64,000 bases of DNA from Pinus tabuliformis (GCA_031772625.1 CM062814.1:366517750-366581749), one strand, 5' to 3'. Shown: positions 35,400 through 47,700, counted from the first letter of the stretch. Notes: generated by a model from the sequence alone, not told the origin. A program made the numbers and translations.

Positions 35400-36785
35400 A
35401 CTGATTGAGACTAGAATATGCCCTTGAGGTTAGTTAAAACTCTATTTCTTGGAAGGATATGATAGAGACAACAAACTTAAGGAATTAAAGAAAAATATAT
35501 ATATATTCCTAAGCTAGTTTATAATTAGGATGTGGCAGAGTGGAGAAAGTGTATTGAAAAAGAGTGAAGGATTATCCTAGAAGGAGTTCGAGATCACATT
35601 GTCTCTAACCTCCACAGTAAGGATACTCCATTTACAATGTGGAAGGCCTTTACAGACCTGTTTCAAAGCAATAATGGCCATAAGAAGCTGGCATTGAATG
35701 ATAAGCTTAGAAAAAACAAGATGGAGAAGGGCGACATAATACCGAAGTATTTGACCAAGTTTACCTAATGTCGGGATGAGATTGGAAATGTTGGTGTTAT
35801 AGTTGTTGAAGATTATCTGGTGAGCCTAGCACTCCTAGGCCTTCCCAAGAGCTAGCACAACTACTAGGACTTAGTTAATGGGAGGGAGAAGCTAACAAAG
35901 GGGGAGTGATTGTGGTCCGACTTGGCACAAGAAGAGATTCAACAGGACACGAGAGATGGATCCTCATCCAATCGTGATGATGAGGATAATTTTGCCTTAG
36001 TTGGAAAGGCAAAGAAAGGGAAGGGGAATTCATCCCATTCCAAATTAGATTCCAATTAGGGTGGCAAGAAGAAGGACACGTCGAAGATTAAATGTTTTCA
36101 CTATCATGAGTTGGGACACTATGCCCCAAAGTGTCCACACAAGAAAGTTGGTAAGAAGCCCTTAAGAAGAGCGAAAGTTGAAGCTCTTACATCCTAATTC
36201 GAGCTATATTTCACCCTCATCACTTACATGGTGACATCATTGATGGGTAGTGTGTGATACCCAGACAGTGGAGCCTCATTCCATATGACCGAAAACAAAG
36301 AGTTCTCTAGTGACTTAGAGGAGAAGGGCCTCCAAATGCACATCGAGATGGGAGATGATGGGAGGTATTGCATGACTGGAATTAATATTGTTACCTTTTA
36401 GAGGGATTTTGGTACTCCTCTCACATTAAAAGATGTCATGTATGTTCCAGGTTTGAAGAAGAATTTGGTTTCAATTTCCATGTTGGAGGACCATGGCTAT
36501 GCTGTGATATTTAGAAAGGGAAAGGCTTTCCTTCGTCACATAGCCTCAGGATAGGTGAAGCATATCGGGGTTCAGGTGAAGAACCTATATAGATTGGATG
36601 TAGAAGACTATGTTGCTTTGAGAACTAAAGTAGAGAAGTTGCATAGCCGAGACATTGGTGAGTTGTGGCATAAAAGATTGGTCACTTGCACCACAAAGAT
36701 TTGAAAATCATGCAACAAATTTCTACAGGACTTCCCAAGGGTACATTAGAGTAGAGAGGTACATGCAAAGGGCGTACACATTGTA
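35400..36785 (+). pseudogene. Ty1/copia gag, protease and GAG-pre-integrase, truncated
   Basis: From ~35,562 largely one frame with about ten in-frame stops. Gag text: DHIVSNLHSKDTPFTMWKAF, LFQSNNGHKKLALNDKLRKN, then a zinc knuckle CFHYHELGHYAPKCP in which the second Cys is Tyr. Protease: YPDSGASFHMT, intact DSG. Then LKDVMYVPGLKKNLVSISML and ELWHKRL, the GAG-pre-integrase domain. It stops matching at ~36,785, before the integrase core, so integrase, RT and RNase H are missing. Most stops sit where Gln or Trp codons are expected. Confidence 0.9.
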
Positions 36786-37551
36786 AATTTAAACAACTCT
36801 AAGATTTTTGTACTTTAAAGGAGTAATTAGATGGTTTATAATTATTGATAGCTCCATATGCTTAAGAAAATTGTTTCTAGGGATTTAATTTGTAAATTAT
36901 GCATGTCCTTTGACATGATCTTCACTCATTTCCAGAAATGTTTGATCAGAGCCATGGCCATTCTAAGTGTTCAGACCATCAAACTTCTCTTTCGCATGAA
37001 TGTTCAAAATAGAATTTAGCCTCAACTTCCTGAAGGTTTCTTCGGAAACGAGTTTGTGCTAGCATGCGCTCAAACCACAGTGAAAGAGATGAGTGTGATT
37101 TCTCTATCATACGTGGTGAAGCTAGTGTAAAGTAACACACATCCTCTCTTTGATTTTTGATGTGCATACATTTAATTGGCCAAACTCTTATCATTTTCTT
37201 CTAAAACATTCATATGTTGATAATACACTGACAAAAAAAGTGCAAACACATGTCCTTTTTCGATAGGGTAGGGACGAACTACGGTCGGTCGGCGAACATT
37301 TCCTTATGTTGACTACCTTTGGTGTAATAATTTGTGGATCTTGATAGCTTTTCAAGGCCACTTTCTACATATAATAACTTATATAATGAAAACGTGGTAA
37401 AGCTTGCATGTTCTCTTGAGTGGGTAAAGATGGACGTGCTATACAATATACGTTAATTATAAAACCACACTTGCCATTATTTAACTTTTGAGCTAATAAT
37501 ATTATTTCCACATGAGATATGAATGGAATTTTTTTCACATTTTCATAATTT
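36786..37551. other. No recognisable gene
   Basis: Short ORFs without family resemblance; boundary between the copia fragment and the poly(A)-tailed insertion. Confidence 0.4.
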
Positions 37552-37558
37552 ATTATTT

Positions 37559-38940
37559 ACCCCGGATGCGGGTGTTAGATAAGTCTTTAATGCACCTGGG
37601 ACGATGGACAAGCAGGTGGCTAATCAACATGGCAACCTGTGCCCCCCGCATTCACCTATTCGGCCTCTCAGTTGTTCTTTCCATCCCTCTACAATAGGGC
37701 CGAGCCTTCGCACTGCTACGGGAAGACGTTGCCGACTCCTCAGCTACGTCGACCTGGGTAATGGGAACCATTTTTCTCAGTCCTCTCTTTTCCACCTGCA
37801 TTTTGAAGTCTCGGCCCCTTCCTCTAGTTTGGATTTGAACTCCCCTGCTCCTTACATCATCCCCTTTGTCGTTTTTGGCCCACCTCCTGACCCTGCAATT
37901 CATCGCCCACTGCAACTTTCTGGATGACGAATCATATGCCAATGCCATAGAATGAGAAACAGGCGAGGTGGTTGTTGGGGCGGCGCTACTCGCCCTTCAT
38001 CACTGCCCCCTTCTGTCGCCACTTCCCTTTTTGCCTCCCCTCCCCCAAGCCCCTCCAATTCCCACTTCCTTGGCAGATCCCCGGACACCTGCAGCAGCCG
38101 AGGCAGAATGGGCACTAGGAAGGTTCAACGTTTAGGGGGATTCGCCTAGTACCCCGCTACCACTGCTTCCTCCCAACAAGCACATTTCCAGATTCGCTGC
38201 TCTATGGACAAGCCCCTGATAATTGCCACTGTCACGATGGATTTCAGAGAGGTCACTGACTCCTGCCTCGAACCATAGCTCAACCCGGAAACAAACAAGG
38301 ATCCTCCAAAGCTCGGTATCTTTCAAGGGGAGTCGAGCTCCAGCCACCTGCTGAGAGACAGAGACAACCCATCCAATAGACAACTGCAGACACTGGGAGG
38401 TGAAGCCACCCGCAAGGACAAAGGAATTCAATCGGAGGACACTACAGGTGGGGAGCATGCAGCAGATACTGGTTAAGAAGAATATTGCTGGTGTCTGATC
38501 GTGGAGGAAATACCAATAGAAGCCACCTTGCGACTGCATGCCAAGTCACGTGTCGAGCCCTGAGCTCGGTTTTATTTTTTCTTTTATTATGGTTAATTTT
38601 GAATTTCACTTCCAACTCGGGTTACGAGCATTGGTTCTCATGAGCTATTTCACTGTGGAGAATTTTGAGCTAAACAGTGGGTTTCACTATGGATGTATTG
38701 CTGAATTTTACAGTTTTCTGGTTAAATTTTTTTATTTTTGAACTGTAGCCCCTACGAGGGTAAAATGAACTTTCCTTACCTCATTCTCGGACTGGTTTCC
38801 ATAACTGGGGCAGTGGCGATTTCAAGGCTTGATGTTTAAAATGGTAATCTAACTGACCCAATACCGTAGAGGCCGGTGCCTCTTTGTACATTTTGTTTTT
38901 ATTAATAGATCAGTTTTAATTAGAAAAAAAAAAAAAAAAA
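37559..38940 (+). mobile_element. Poly(A)-tailed retroposed insertion (probably LINE-derived)
   Basis: GC-richer than its surroundings, ends in a run of 18 A at 38,923-38,940 after ATTAATAGATCAGTTTTAATTAG, and is flanked by ATTATTT at 37,552-37,558 and 38,941-38,947. The last 180 bp read like a plant LINE 3' UTR (CCTCTTTGTACATTTTG). The plus strand has proline-rich open stretches (37,604-37,927 and 37,952-38,149) but nothing I recognise; ORF2 is absent, so it may be a LINE with a large internal deletion or a retroposed transcript. Confidence 0.65.
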
Positions 38941-39992
38941 ATTATTTTTTAAAATTTAAAAATAATATATATATGATTTTTTTATTAAAAATAAAATAAA
39001 TTGATGGAATCCGACGTTTCCCTATAACTAAATAATTAAAATCAATCTTTGTAATAATCTTCTCCAAAACATCCAATATAATATGCATAACTCAACATGC
39101 GTAATATATATTTTTACGAAGAAACACGTGAATAGAAAGTTGGGCATTTAATATTATATTTAAAAATAATGTATTAATTTTTTCTAATAATTAAATGATT
39201 TATAAAAATCAAATATAATTTATTTATTGAATTTTAAATTAATATTTTTTAAAATATATATATATATATATATATCATTTAAAATTATTTTTTTTTATAT
39301 TTATTAAATTTTCAATTAATATTTAACTCGTTAATTTAATATTCTGTTAATTTAATATTTTATAAAAAAAATTATATGTAGAATTTTTTTAGTTTATTTC
39401 ACACGATTAATTTACTCTCTTGATTAATTTTTTTGCTATATGTGATTATACTTTTGGTGCACTTGGTAAATAACATATGTGAAGTTGTCAAAAAATATAA
39501 AGCATTTGAACCAAGAAAAAATTAAGTATTAAGCCTATATTAACAAACGACGCCATAATGCAACTATCATCAATCGACAAACACCATTAACTTAAATCAC
39601 TATTCATATCTTGAGAGCATGGACATTCGACCAAGGTTTTATGCATTTTCAACAAGTGGATAAAGAAAATCACACGTCGTTTTTATTCAATGGTTGGGGT
39701 TTTGATCGGAGTTAACTTTAATCATGCCTTGCGGATATGTTCATACCTAAGCTTGGGTGCTCGGGTTAAGACCTAGACTTGGGTGCTCATGTTAAGAGAA
39801 ATTTCTTTGTTGGGTTGGAGAAACTTGCTTGATATATTTGGGGAACGATTAACGCATGAGTATTTATTGGGTATTTTTCATTCAAGACATATGCTGGAGA
39901 CAAAAATTAATGAAGCAAAAAAATTCAATATGTGATTTCTTTTAATTGGATATGGATAGACAATGAAAGGGCCATGGGAATTCTCTCTTTAC
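38941..39992. other. AT-rich stretch, no gene
   Basis: Includes a short (TA)n tract near 39,256-39,275. Nothing recognised. Confidence 0.4.
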
Positions 39993-40617
39993 ATTATTGG
40001 AGTTTTGAGGTTTAAAATGGCCATCCTAGGGAAATTATAAAATAATAGTGGAAATAATAAAATAACATTAGATTACATTATCAAATTTAGAAGGAAAAAA
40101 GAAAAAACTATTTTTTCAACTCATATTTTAGACTTATATCCCTATGGGTTTACTCAAATTTCAAGAGACAAAACTCGCTATATGAAGAATTTGATTGTTC
40201 ATCCAAGGAGTACCCATGTTGGATACTTTCGATGGACTCTGCTACACGAAAAATAAGAAATACATGAAAAATGGGATTGCAATCACATTTTTTATGTATT
40301 TCTCATTTTTTGTGTAGCAGGGTCTATCAAAAGTATGCAACATAGATACTCCTTGGATGAAGAATTAAATTTTGCATCCAACGAAAACTCTTGCTTGAAA
40401 TTTGAGTAAAACCTTAGGGAGATATGTTGAAAATATGAGTTGAAAAAGTAGTTTTATTATTTTATTATTCTTTAATCTTTTTACCTTTTTACTCCAAAAA
40501 TGGTAAATCATCCCCCATGGTTGACATCATCATCTTGAATCATATTCATTCTTCTAAAGTTTATTTTGGTTGTACTTTTTTCTTACGAGACCCATTTTAG
40601 ACCTCAAAACTTCCCTA
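39993..40617. mobile_element. Foldback-type long inverted repeat
   Basis: Inner arms 40,105-40,272 and 40,288-40,456 pair over ~165 bp (CTGCTACACGAAAAATAAGAAATACATG against its complement, and CATCCAAGGAGTA against TACTCCTTGGATG). Outer arms 39,993-40,025 and 40,582-40,617 also pair (GTTTTGAGGTTTAAAATGG). No ORF and no clear target duplication. The spacer is only about 15 bp. Confidence 0.7.
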
Positions 40618-40930
40618 ATGAAAAAATACCTTCAGTGTGATTAGAATGAGAATAATAATATAAAATTCATGTGTAGAAACTTCACCTCTAATACATGGGA
40701 TATACATGCAACACCTCAAGAAAATCTTTAGAGCAGTCCAGCACATGTGATATACCTCCAAGGTACCAACCGACTTGATGGGATTTCCTACCAGAAAGGT
40801 ATTGATACTAGGAAAGAATAGGCCAATAGGGTAGATCAGCATCATGGTCTAGTTAGAGTGTCATTAAGGGAAAGTGTGTAGCCCCACTTGGTATTATTGA
40901 TTTGATTGATCGCCCTAAATTCACAACCTA
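40615..40930 (-). repeat. Inverse copy of the 4.6-4.9 / 20.9-21.2 kb segment
   Basis: On the minus strand the text around TACCCTATTGGCCTATTC, GGTGGGAAATCCCATCAAGTC-like and CATGTATTAGAGGTGAAG recurs as at 4.70-4.90 kb. It flanks the gypsy copy at 41.2 kb just as the 20.9-kb copy flanks the 19.5-kb gypsy copy. Confidence 0.65.
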
Positions 40931-40988
40931 CCTTATGTTATGATACATATGGTATTTGCTTTTTAAAATGGGTGCTAATTTATTTATA

Positions 40989-41076
40989 GTGGTATGATCC
41001 AGATTATCGATAGAATGAACACAAAACTGTGGATAATCTTGATCATACCACTGCAAAAAACTTCCACAGGAGCGTA
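40989..41076. mobile_element. 88-bp hairpin insertion with 12-bp target duplication
   Basis: AATTTATTTATA flanks it at 40,977-40,988 and 41,077-41,088. The inserted block contains a near-perfect 20-bp stem (GTGGTATGATC..AGATTATC and its complement) with a ~23-nt loop. The paralogous flank at 19,690-19,740 (inverted) lacks it. Confidence 0.7.
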
Positions 41077-41239
41077 AATTTATTTATAATTTGATTGAAA
41101 ATGATAAAGAATATATAATTATTAAAATTCACCTCGTTGTTAAGTTGATATAAATTGATAGAATTATTTTATTATAATGTCAAAATCTTTTAAAATAAAA
41201 TTCTTTTAATGTTTATGTATAAAAAATTACATATAAGGC

Positions 41240-42500
41240 GTACTTGCCTTAGAGGTATAATGACATAAATGCCAAGGAATTCTATGAGCTAAATATGGGT
41301 TCCATGATAGATGAAGAGTACATGAACAAGTTTTTGGAGTTGTTGAGGTATGTCCCCTACCTCAAGGATGAGAAGACAAAGGTCCAAAGGTTCATGAGTG
41401 AACTACATTTAGCATTTAAAAAGCAGATTGAGTATGATGAGTCTCAGTGATTAAAGGAAGTCATTAGCAAGCTAAAGCATAGTTATGAGTAGTCTAAGTG
41501 CAATTATAAGCCTAAACAAGATTTGAAAGGTAGTGAGAAGACGAAAGGAAAATGGACTAAGAAGTGAGGAATTCCTCAGGATGCAGGTGATAAGGAGAAC
41601 ATAACACCTTATAATAAATTCAATGGAGTTAACAGGGGACATGGATTTCCGCTGAAGGAGCAGAATAAGGATAATGGTAGGAAACCTTTGAGGTGTTGGA
41701 CTTGTGGTGGAGAGCATCACCAATGTGAGTGCCCATCGTACCAGGCTGGAAGACCTCAACTTTACAATGCTCAGGAGGCACAAATAGTTGGGCAGGTTGG
41801 GAAGAGTATTCCTTGGATTGATGCAGCATTGGATAATAGGTGGGATTATCATTAGGCATCCATTGTCAAGATGGACGGTAATCTTTGTGATAAAGTTGTT
41901 CCCATTTTGATTGATCCTAGAACTAATTATAGTTATATCAGTATTGGCGTAGTGGATAAGTGGTGCTTGAAAAAATAAATGCACGTTGAATTTTGGTTGG
42001 TGTAGTTGGCTATAGGGACTAAGAGAATAGTTCATCATTGGGTAAATCTTGTACATTTGAGTTTAATGGTATGCATACATTAACACATCTAAATGGGCTT
42101 CCTTTGGAATCATATTGTATGCTTTTGAGCATGGATTGGTTGTTCATTCACAGGACTAAATTGGACTTTTATGACAAGGCTATCAAGCACTTACTGATGA
42201 TGGGGAAACAAATGTCTTGTAGATAAAGAAGAAACCTGCATCAGTGAGAATGGTTACAGTTATGCAGACAAAGCGTAGTCTCCAAAAATGATGTTTGTTG
42301 TTTGTAGTGCATATTTCCAATGACAAAGGGATGTTTGTCGAGGATGAGGAAGTCTTGAAGAGGTATCATATTTTGCAATAGTTTCAAGATGTGTTTCCTA
42401 CTAAGATTTCAGAGTTTCCTCCTCATAGAGAGGTGGCCTTTTCTATTGAGTTGATCCTGGGAATAGCACCAACATCTAAGGCATCTTATAGGATGATCAC
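41240..42500 (+). pseudogene. Ty3/gypsy gag-protease and RT start, truncated
   Basis: Plus-strand paralogue of 18,696-19,551. Gag: NAKEFYELNMGSMIDEEYMN, LLRYVPYLKDEK; zinc knuckle CWTCGGEHHQCECP at about 41,700; protease VPILIDPRTNYSYIS with DSG changed to DPR; then 42,260-42,500 gives YHILQ..QDVFPTKISEFPP and SIELILGIAPTSKASYRM, the RT start, where it ends. At least five stops. The first complete piece is intergrown with the conserved flank at 41,090-41,240. Confidence 0.8.
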
Positions 42501-42510
42501 TTCGATCTGA

Positions 42511-42576
42511 ATCTTGGGGAGGGACCCCAAGATCTAAAATATTGAAATGGATCTTGGGGTGGGAGGCCCCCAAGAT
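42511..42576. repeat. Two tandem short hairpins
   Basis: ATCTTGGGG-AGGGA-CCCCAAGAT (42,511-42,533) and ATCTTGGGG-TGGGAGGC-CCCCAAGAT (42,551-42,576), 9-bp stems with short loops, at the exact point where the gypsy RT sequence breaks off. Confidence 0.8.
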
Positions 42577-44100
42577 TTGAAAATTTGAATTGCCAAAATA
42601 GAAAAAAGAGAACACCCAATAAACAAAACCACAAAGAAATGTTTTTTTATAAAAACATAAAATAACAATAAAGACTACATTGTGGTCGACAATCTGTCCT
42701 TTTAAAAAATATGACTTGTTACTTATATCCTTTTTCGGTTACAATACCACAGGTAAATTCCATGGGTGAATTAATAACATGGGTGTCTATCATAATACCA
42801 TGGGTGAATGAATAACATGGGTGGATTAATACCATGGGCTGATGCCATTTTCCATTCGGATCATTCCTCCCTCCTTAAGAAGAAATGGTCCCCATTGCGT
42901 GAAGTTCCCTCTTGCAAAGCCTTTGTTGAATATGAAGAGCCACGGAAGAGAAGGATTTTATGTGGTTTTAGTCAATGTGATCATTGTACATGATATAAAA
43001 TAAACAAACCTACAAACATACCATTGATAAATTATCATTGCTAAATAAAACTCCAACGCTCTCAAACAATAATAACCTAAATATATAAAACTAAAACAAT
43101 TTTTTTTTTTACAATGTCAATTTTAGAAATGATTAGTTTACTTTTTAGTCAACTATAAATCAATTAAAAATCAACACATTATCAAATATGTAATATAGTG
43201 AAAACAACTTAGATAATAATAAAAAATTAATATATCTTAATTATCAATAATTAAAATTTTAAACTCACTTTTTTAAATGTTTGAAATCTTCTTAAAATAA
43301 AAATTAGGTAAACGAATCACAAAAACGAATTTCGAAAAGTCAAAATTAATTTTCAAATTTAAACTCTACATGTTTTATACCTCTAAAAAAGTATTTACAA
43401 TTTAATATAATATTTCAAAACTAAAATATAAAGCTATAGTATAAGGAATTAAGTTTAAAAATATATAACATTAAAGAATACAAATATTTATTTCTACGAA
43501 GAGTTGATTGTAATTATTAATATCTAAGAAATTAATATGTATACCATTCATGTTTTGAGTTCTTGTGACATATCCTGAAATTTTTTAGATAAAGTATTTT
43601 TTGAAATTGATTTAAGACAAAGTTCTGTTTGATCAGTTATTATAAATATTACGTTTGATAACGTATTATTATAAATTTTAAATTAAGTGAATTTATAATT
43701 TAAATTTATGTTAGAAAAGATATTAGTTTGATTGTTATGGGGATTGTTTTTATTTTTTTTAATTATTTGTTTGGCTTCAAGTTTATGAAATATGTAATGG
43801 TAAATTTGTGATATTTATAAAATAATGGTTAAAGTCAAATTTATAAAATAATTGTTTTACTCATCTGATGTATTTGTCTATTTGTGACATTATAAAATAA
43901 TTGAACGATAGCCTATTTGATGTAATAATGACGGTGAATAATTTATTTTTTTAATTATTTATTTGAGTTTAAGTCTATGGAAACATATTATAAATATCAA
44001 TGTGTAATATTTATAAAATAGTTATAATTATAGTTGTTAAAATATGAATTTATAAAATAATTGTACTAATAATGACAGTCAATCAATAATGACAGTGAGT
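42577..44100. repeat. Short CATGGGTG repeats, then AT-rich arm inverse to 25.9-27.8 kb
   Basis: 42,740-42,840 holds five to six copies of a CCATGGGTGAAT/ATAACATGGGTG motif. 42,990-44,100 is the 3' flank of the laccase and matches 27,850-25,950 in inverse orientation. No gene; the 61-codon ORF at 42,808 is unsupported. Confidence 0.65.
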
Positions 44101-44294
44101 CTGAAGGTGTGGAAATTCCTTTTCCAATCTTATTATAAAAAAATCTCATGCTTATAAAGAGTTTAATAAAAACTAACTTGAATTCAATATTCCAAAATGA
44201 CAATCCTTACAAGAAGAAAATACAATCCCAACCTATTCATGTGCCGTTAGCAGTCCGACGAATAAAAAACACAGTTCGCCCCCTTCATGTTTGA

Positions 44295-44300
44295 GTTTAT
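44295..44300 (-). terminator. Candidate laccase polyadenylation signal
   Basis: AATAAA on the minus strand about 120 nt after the laccase stop codon. Confidence 0.4.
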
Positions 44301-44418
44301 TTTAACTAAGCCACTAATGGCCGTAGATTTTAAATGAACAAGAATCCCTCAATGTGTCCAGATCCGTGTACTCCTCAAGTATTTTGATATGCTGATTGAT
44401 ATTTCCTTCTCTCTCTAT

Positions 44419-46905
44419 CTAGCACTTGGGAAGGTCTGCAGGGGGAGGCTCCAATGTTGCCAAAGGACCGCGACCGTTCTTCACTAGGAACACCATATTC
44501 AATCCCCATGCTAAATGGTCGTCTAGATGGCAGTGCAGAAACCACACTCCTGTCCAAAGAACGAAGATAATTTAATGCATTTAATCTCGGGCGAGCTGTA
44601 AGTTTGGAATAAATTCGGTATGACAATAATCAAATTGAAGAGCAAATAAGTTTTTATATATATACCTGGATTGTCAGCTTTGAACCTTATGGCAACCCAC
44701 CCGCTTACCGGAGCGATCACTGTGTTGCGCTGTGGAGGATCAACCAGATTAAACTTAAGCGGGTCGGTTTTTGGGTTATAGTTCCCGAAACCTTGTCCCA
44801 CCACGTAAAAATCGAAACCATGAAGATGCATCGGATGGTTCTCTGCCACGAAGATGTTTGTTGTCTGATACACCAGTTGTACTGTTGAGTTGTATGTGAC
44901 AACTCTCACCTTTGTTGCCAGTTCAGGAGCCCAAAGTCTTTCGGGAATATCGTCCCCTGTATAGTTGAATCTAAGGGGAGGTTTTGATGGAAAATCCCTC
45001 ATAAACACACCATTAATACCGAAATAATAAGCTTGAAGCAGGGCGACGCTGGGCAATACAAAGGACATGTTGTTCATGCTTGCACTGAGCCTTGTTCCGT
45101 TGGGACCTTGACAGGTGTTTCCAGCTTCACATGGAAGTAATCCCAGTCCAACTGTGGCCATGAGGCTGTCATCTATGCCATGTGGAACGTCCACTGGGAA
45201 CTCTTGGGAATTTAGGCTTCGCAGTGCTGTACTAAATCTAGTGACGAGCGCAGTGTCATTGTAGTATGGAAGCTTAGGTAAAATGGGACGTGTATTTTGA
45301 TGTCCCACGTACTCAAAAATGGCTGTAGTTGTAGTGTTATCGAAATCGCCTGCTGCCTGATTATTATAATCTCTGGCAGCCATATAGTATCTGCCCACTG
45401 GTTGGTCGGCGTCGACAAGAACATCGGTAGTCTGACCGGGAGCAATGACGATTACATCTGTGTTGTATGGCTTGGTGTAGGAAGCATCCACAGCTACTAC
45501 TGTAAATTTGTGGCCTGCGATCTTGAAAAAGTGGGCACTATTGAGTGCAGCATTGACCATCCGTAGAAGGTAAGTTTCTCCTTGTTTTACCAGAAACCGA
45601 AATGTTCCTGCATCAACAATATCTATAAGTCCACTTACATAATTTCAATACCTGATCTATGAAAGGAAAGTACTAATACCTGCCCTAGAGCAGTTAAACA
45701 GATCTCCTGGCTGTCCATTTACGGTGAAGGCATCCGATAAATTAGGCGCACCACCTGTGCGAACCGCTTCGTCTATGACGGCGATGGGGTTAGCGTTCCA
45801 CCATTCACCTGTTCAATTGCAGCATCGCTTTTAATCAATATTAGACATTAAACATACGGTAATGATTTCTGTATTGAAGATGAAAGCAACTAATTACCTA
45901 TTATAAGTGGAGTTTCCCCATGGGGTTTAGGAAAGGGATATGAGCTTTCTTTCTTAGGGTAGATTACGAAAGCTCCATGCACAGTAGCTAGGAGCCATGA
46001 CACATGAGCATGCCACCACAAGGTTCCTTCTTGATCAGTAATGTTGAATCTGTATGTGTAACGTCCACCAGGTTGAATGGGACATTGTGTAATATATCCA
46101 GGTCCATCAGCCCACCCTGTACGCAGCTGCCTCACTCCATGCCTGACAGATATAATAAGGACGAATCTTATAATCTATACCAATCAAATATGTCTGTAAA
46201 GACCGCATCTATACGCATCAAATATATCTCTAAACCGCAGCAGATAGGCAACGCATATCCATTATACAGATTCACCTTAAATGTGAGCTGTTAAGTACTA
46301 TTTCGTTTAAGATATATATCAGTGTTTCATAACCAATGTTCATGATCATGAAGCTTTAACATGCCTTTAGCTAAACCTTCAATAACAAAACCTTGACCCG
46401 ACAACTGTCATTTAAGGGGAGTCTATATTGTCAGCTCTCATTTAGGGGGAGTCTATATAATGGATAGGAGATCTGCGGTTCTTCCCATTGAGGTTAGAGT
46501 GACATACCAGTGAATAGTAGCATTATACTTGGCTCTGTTATAAACTTTAACAATAAGACTGTCCCCATTGCGTACATGAATCGTTGGGCCTGGTAGCTGT
46601 CCATTGACGACGACTAATTCATACGTCTCGCATAGCCTGGTAATATTCTTCTGTTCAAGCTGTGTAGACATCCAAACATCAAACATTAAAGATATCCACT
46701 ACTTGCATAGCCTCTAGGTGAAGTCTTTCCTTCTTTCCTTTTCCAAAGCTTTTTGACTATACAGACCTAAAACTTCAAAACGACTAATTAACAAACTTAC
46801 GATGAAGGTATATCTGTGGACGTCTGCGTTTGTGATGGCAGCCAAACAAACAACAAATGAGATTAGAAAAGCAAGCCTGAAAGGACATACTGCCTGCAAT
46901 GACAT
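44419..46905 (-). CDS. Laccase (multicopper oxidase), six exons, apparently intact
   Basis: Exons on the minus strand: 46,801-46,905; 46,508-46,659; 45,898-46,142; 45,680-45,808; 44,666-45,607; 44,419-44,549 (105, 152, 245, 129, 942 and 131 nt). All introns are GT-AG and phases join to a 567-residue protein with no stop. The 152/245/129 exon sizes are those of plant laccases. Residues 1-27 form a signal peptide ([17 protein letters not shown]). Copper motifs: HWHGVRQ split by intron 2, [21 protein letters not shown] and [12 protein letters not shown]; the end is PPADLPKC. Plant laccases are secreted glycoproteins that oxidise monolignols and other phenolics with O2 in the cell wall; several potential N-glycosylation sites are visible. 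ATG at 46,905 is chosen because it gives the signal peptide. An inverted deleted copy lies at 22.07-22.96 kb. Substrate and activity are not known from sequence. Confidence 0.95.
46400..46460. repeat. Short tandem duplication in laccase intron 2
   Basis: A ~30-bp unit with TCATTTAAGGGGAGTCTATAT is repeated with small changes (second copy TCATTTAGGGGGAGTCTATAT). Confidence 0.8.
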
Positions 46906-47042
46906 TATTACGACCCTGAAAATGGTGTATCTAACTAACGTCCTTAACTGATTGGACGAGTCAAGGAATGAATCGTTCAGCGACGAGTAACAGCACTCGT
47001 CATTGGATGCATTACTGGTCTGTGTTTCCGGTAACGAGATCG

Positions 47043-47057
47043 AATATATATATATAT
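47043..47057 (-). promoter_or_regulatory. Candidate TATA box of laccase
   Basis: TCATATATATATATATTCG on the minus strand about 140 bp upstream of the start codon. No other TATA-like site lies closer. The transcription start would then fall about 30 bp downstream, giving a ~110-nt leader. Confidence 0.5.
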
Positions 47058-47404
47058 GAGACCAAAGTGTTATAGCAAGTTTTTAGGAATAATTTATTGT
47101 GGAACGACAGGACAAGTGGCATTATCATTGATCGTGAGGAACGGTAGAGGCTTTCATTGTCTGAATTTTTAATCCAATCATGACAGCTAATGACAAGAGG
47201 AAAATGTCGCAGCTCCATAGCTGGCATCTCCCGCGCAACCTATCTTTATAGATATTGCTTACAAGCTGTAACATCTCCCGCAACTTCTTCTGATAATATT
47301 TTATACGTTTTGCTTAATATATTTATATGTTGTAACATTTAATGCAATTTTTTCTGTTACATTGATAGGTTTTGCTTGTAGTTGTGGCATCTCTCGAAAT
47401 CACG

Positions 47405-47700
47405 TTTTCCGTCGTGGAATCTGTAACAAGTCAAGCATCGTCATTTTTCGGGGGGACAGCGCGACGTGTTTGCGTAAAGGATAAATCCCTAAGGAGCTCC
47501 AGACTCATGAAAATGAAGAAATAGACTTTGAACTTTTAATAATAAAAACCAATATTTATACAAACAAACGTTAAAGCAACCAATATTTATGCAAACGAAC
47601 GCTTCAGCACACTCTTTATTGGATACAAATTTATTTATTTTTATTGTGCCTTTTCGCGTGGGGAAGAGGGGTCCGGGAGTGCCAATCATTGAGGGGTCAT
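47405..47700 (-). promoter_or_regulatory. Laccase upstream region conserved in the deleted copy
   Basis: This stretch is shared with 22,080-22,393 (inverted), including CTCCTTAGGGATTTATC and TTACGCAAACACGT. It lies 500-800 bp upstream of the ATG. It holds duplicated CAATATTTATACAAACAAACG / CAATATTTATGCAAACGAACG motifs at 47,549 and 47,581. Whether it regulates the gene is unknown. Confidence 0.4.

Noticed and set aside
45297..45566. 89-codon plus-strand ORF inside the laccase
   Set aside because: It lies antisense to exon 5 and is a by-product of its codons.
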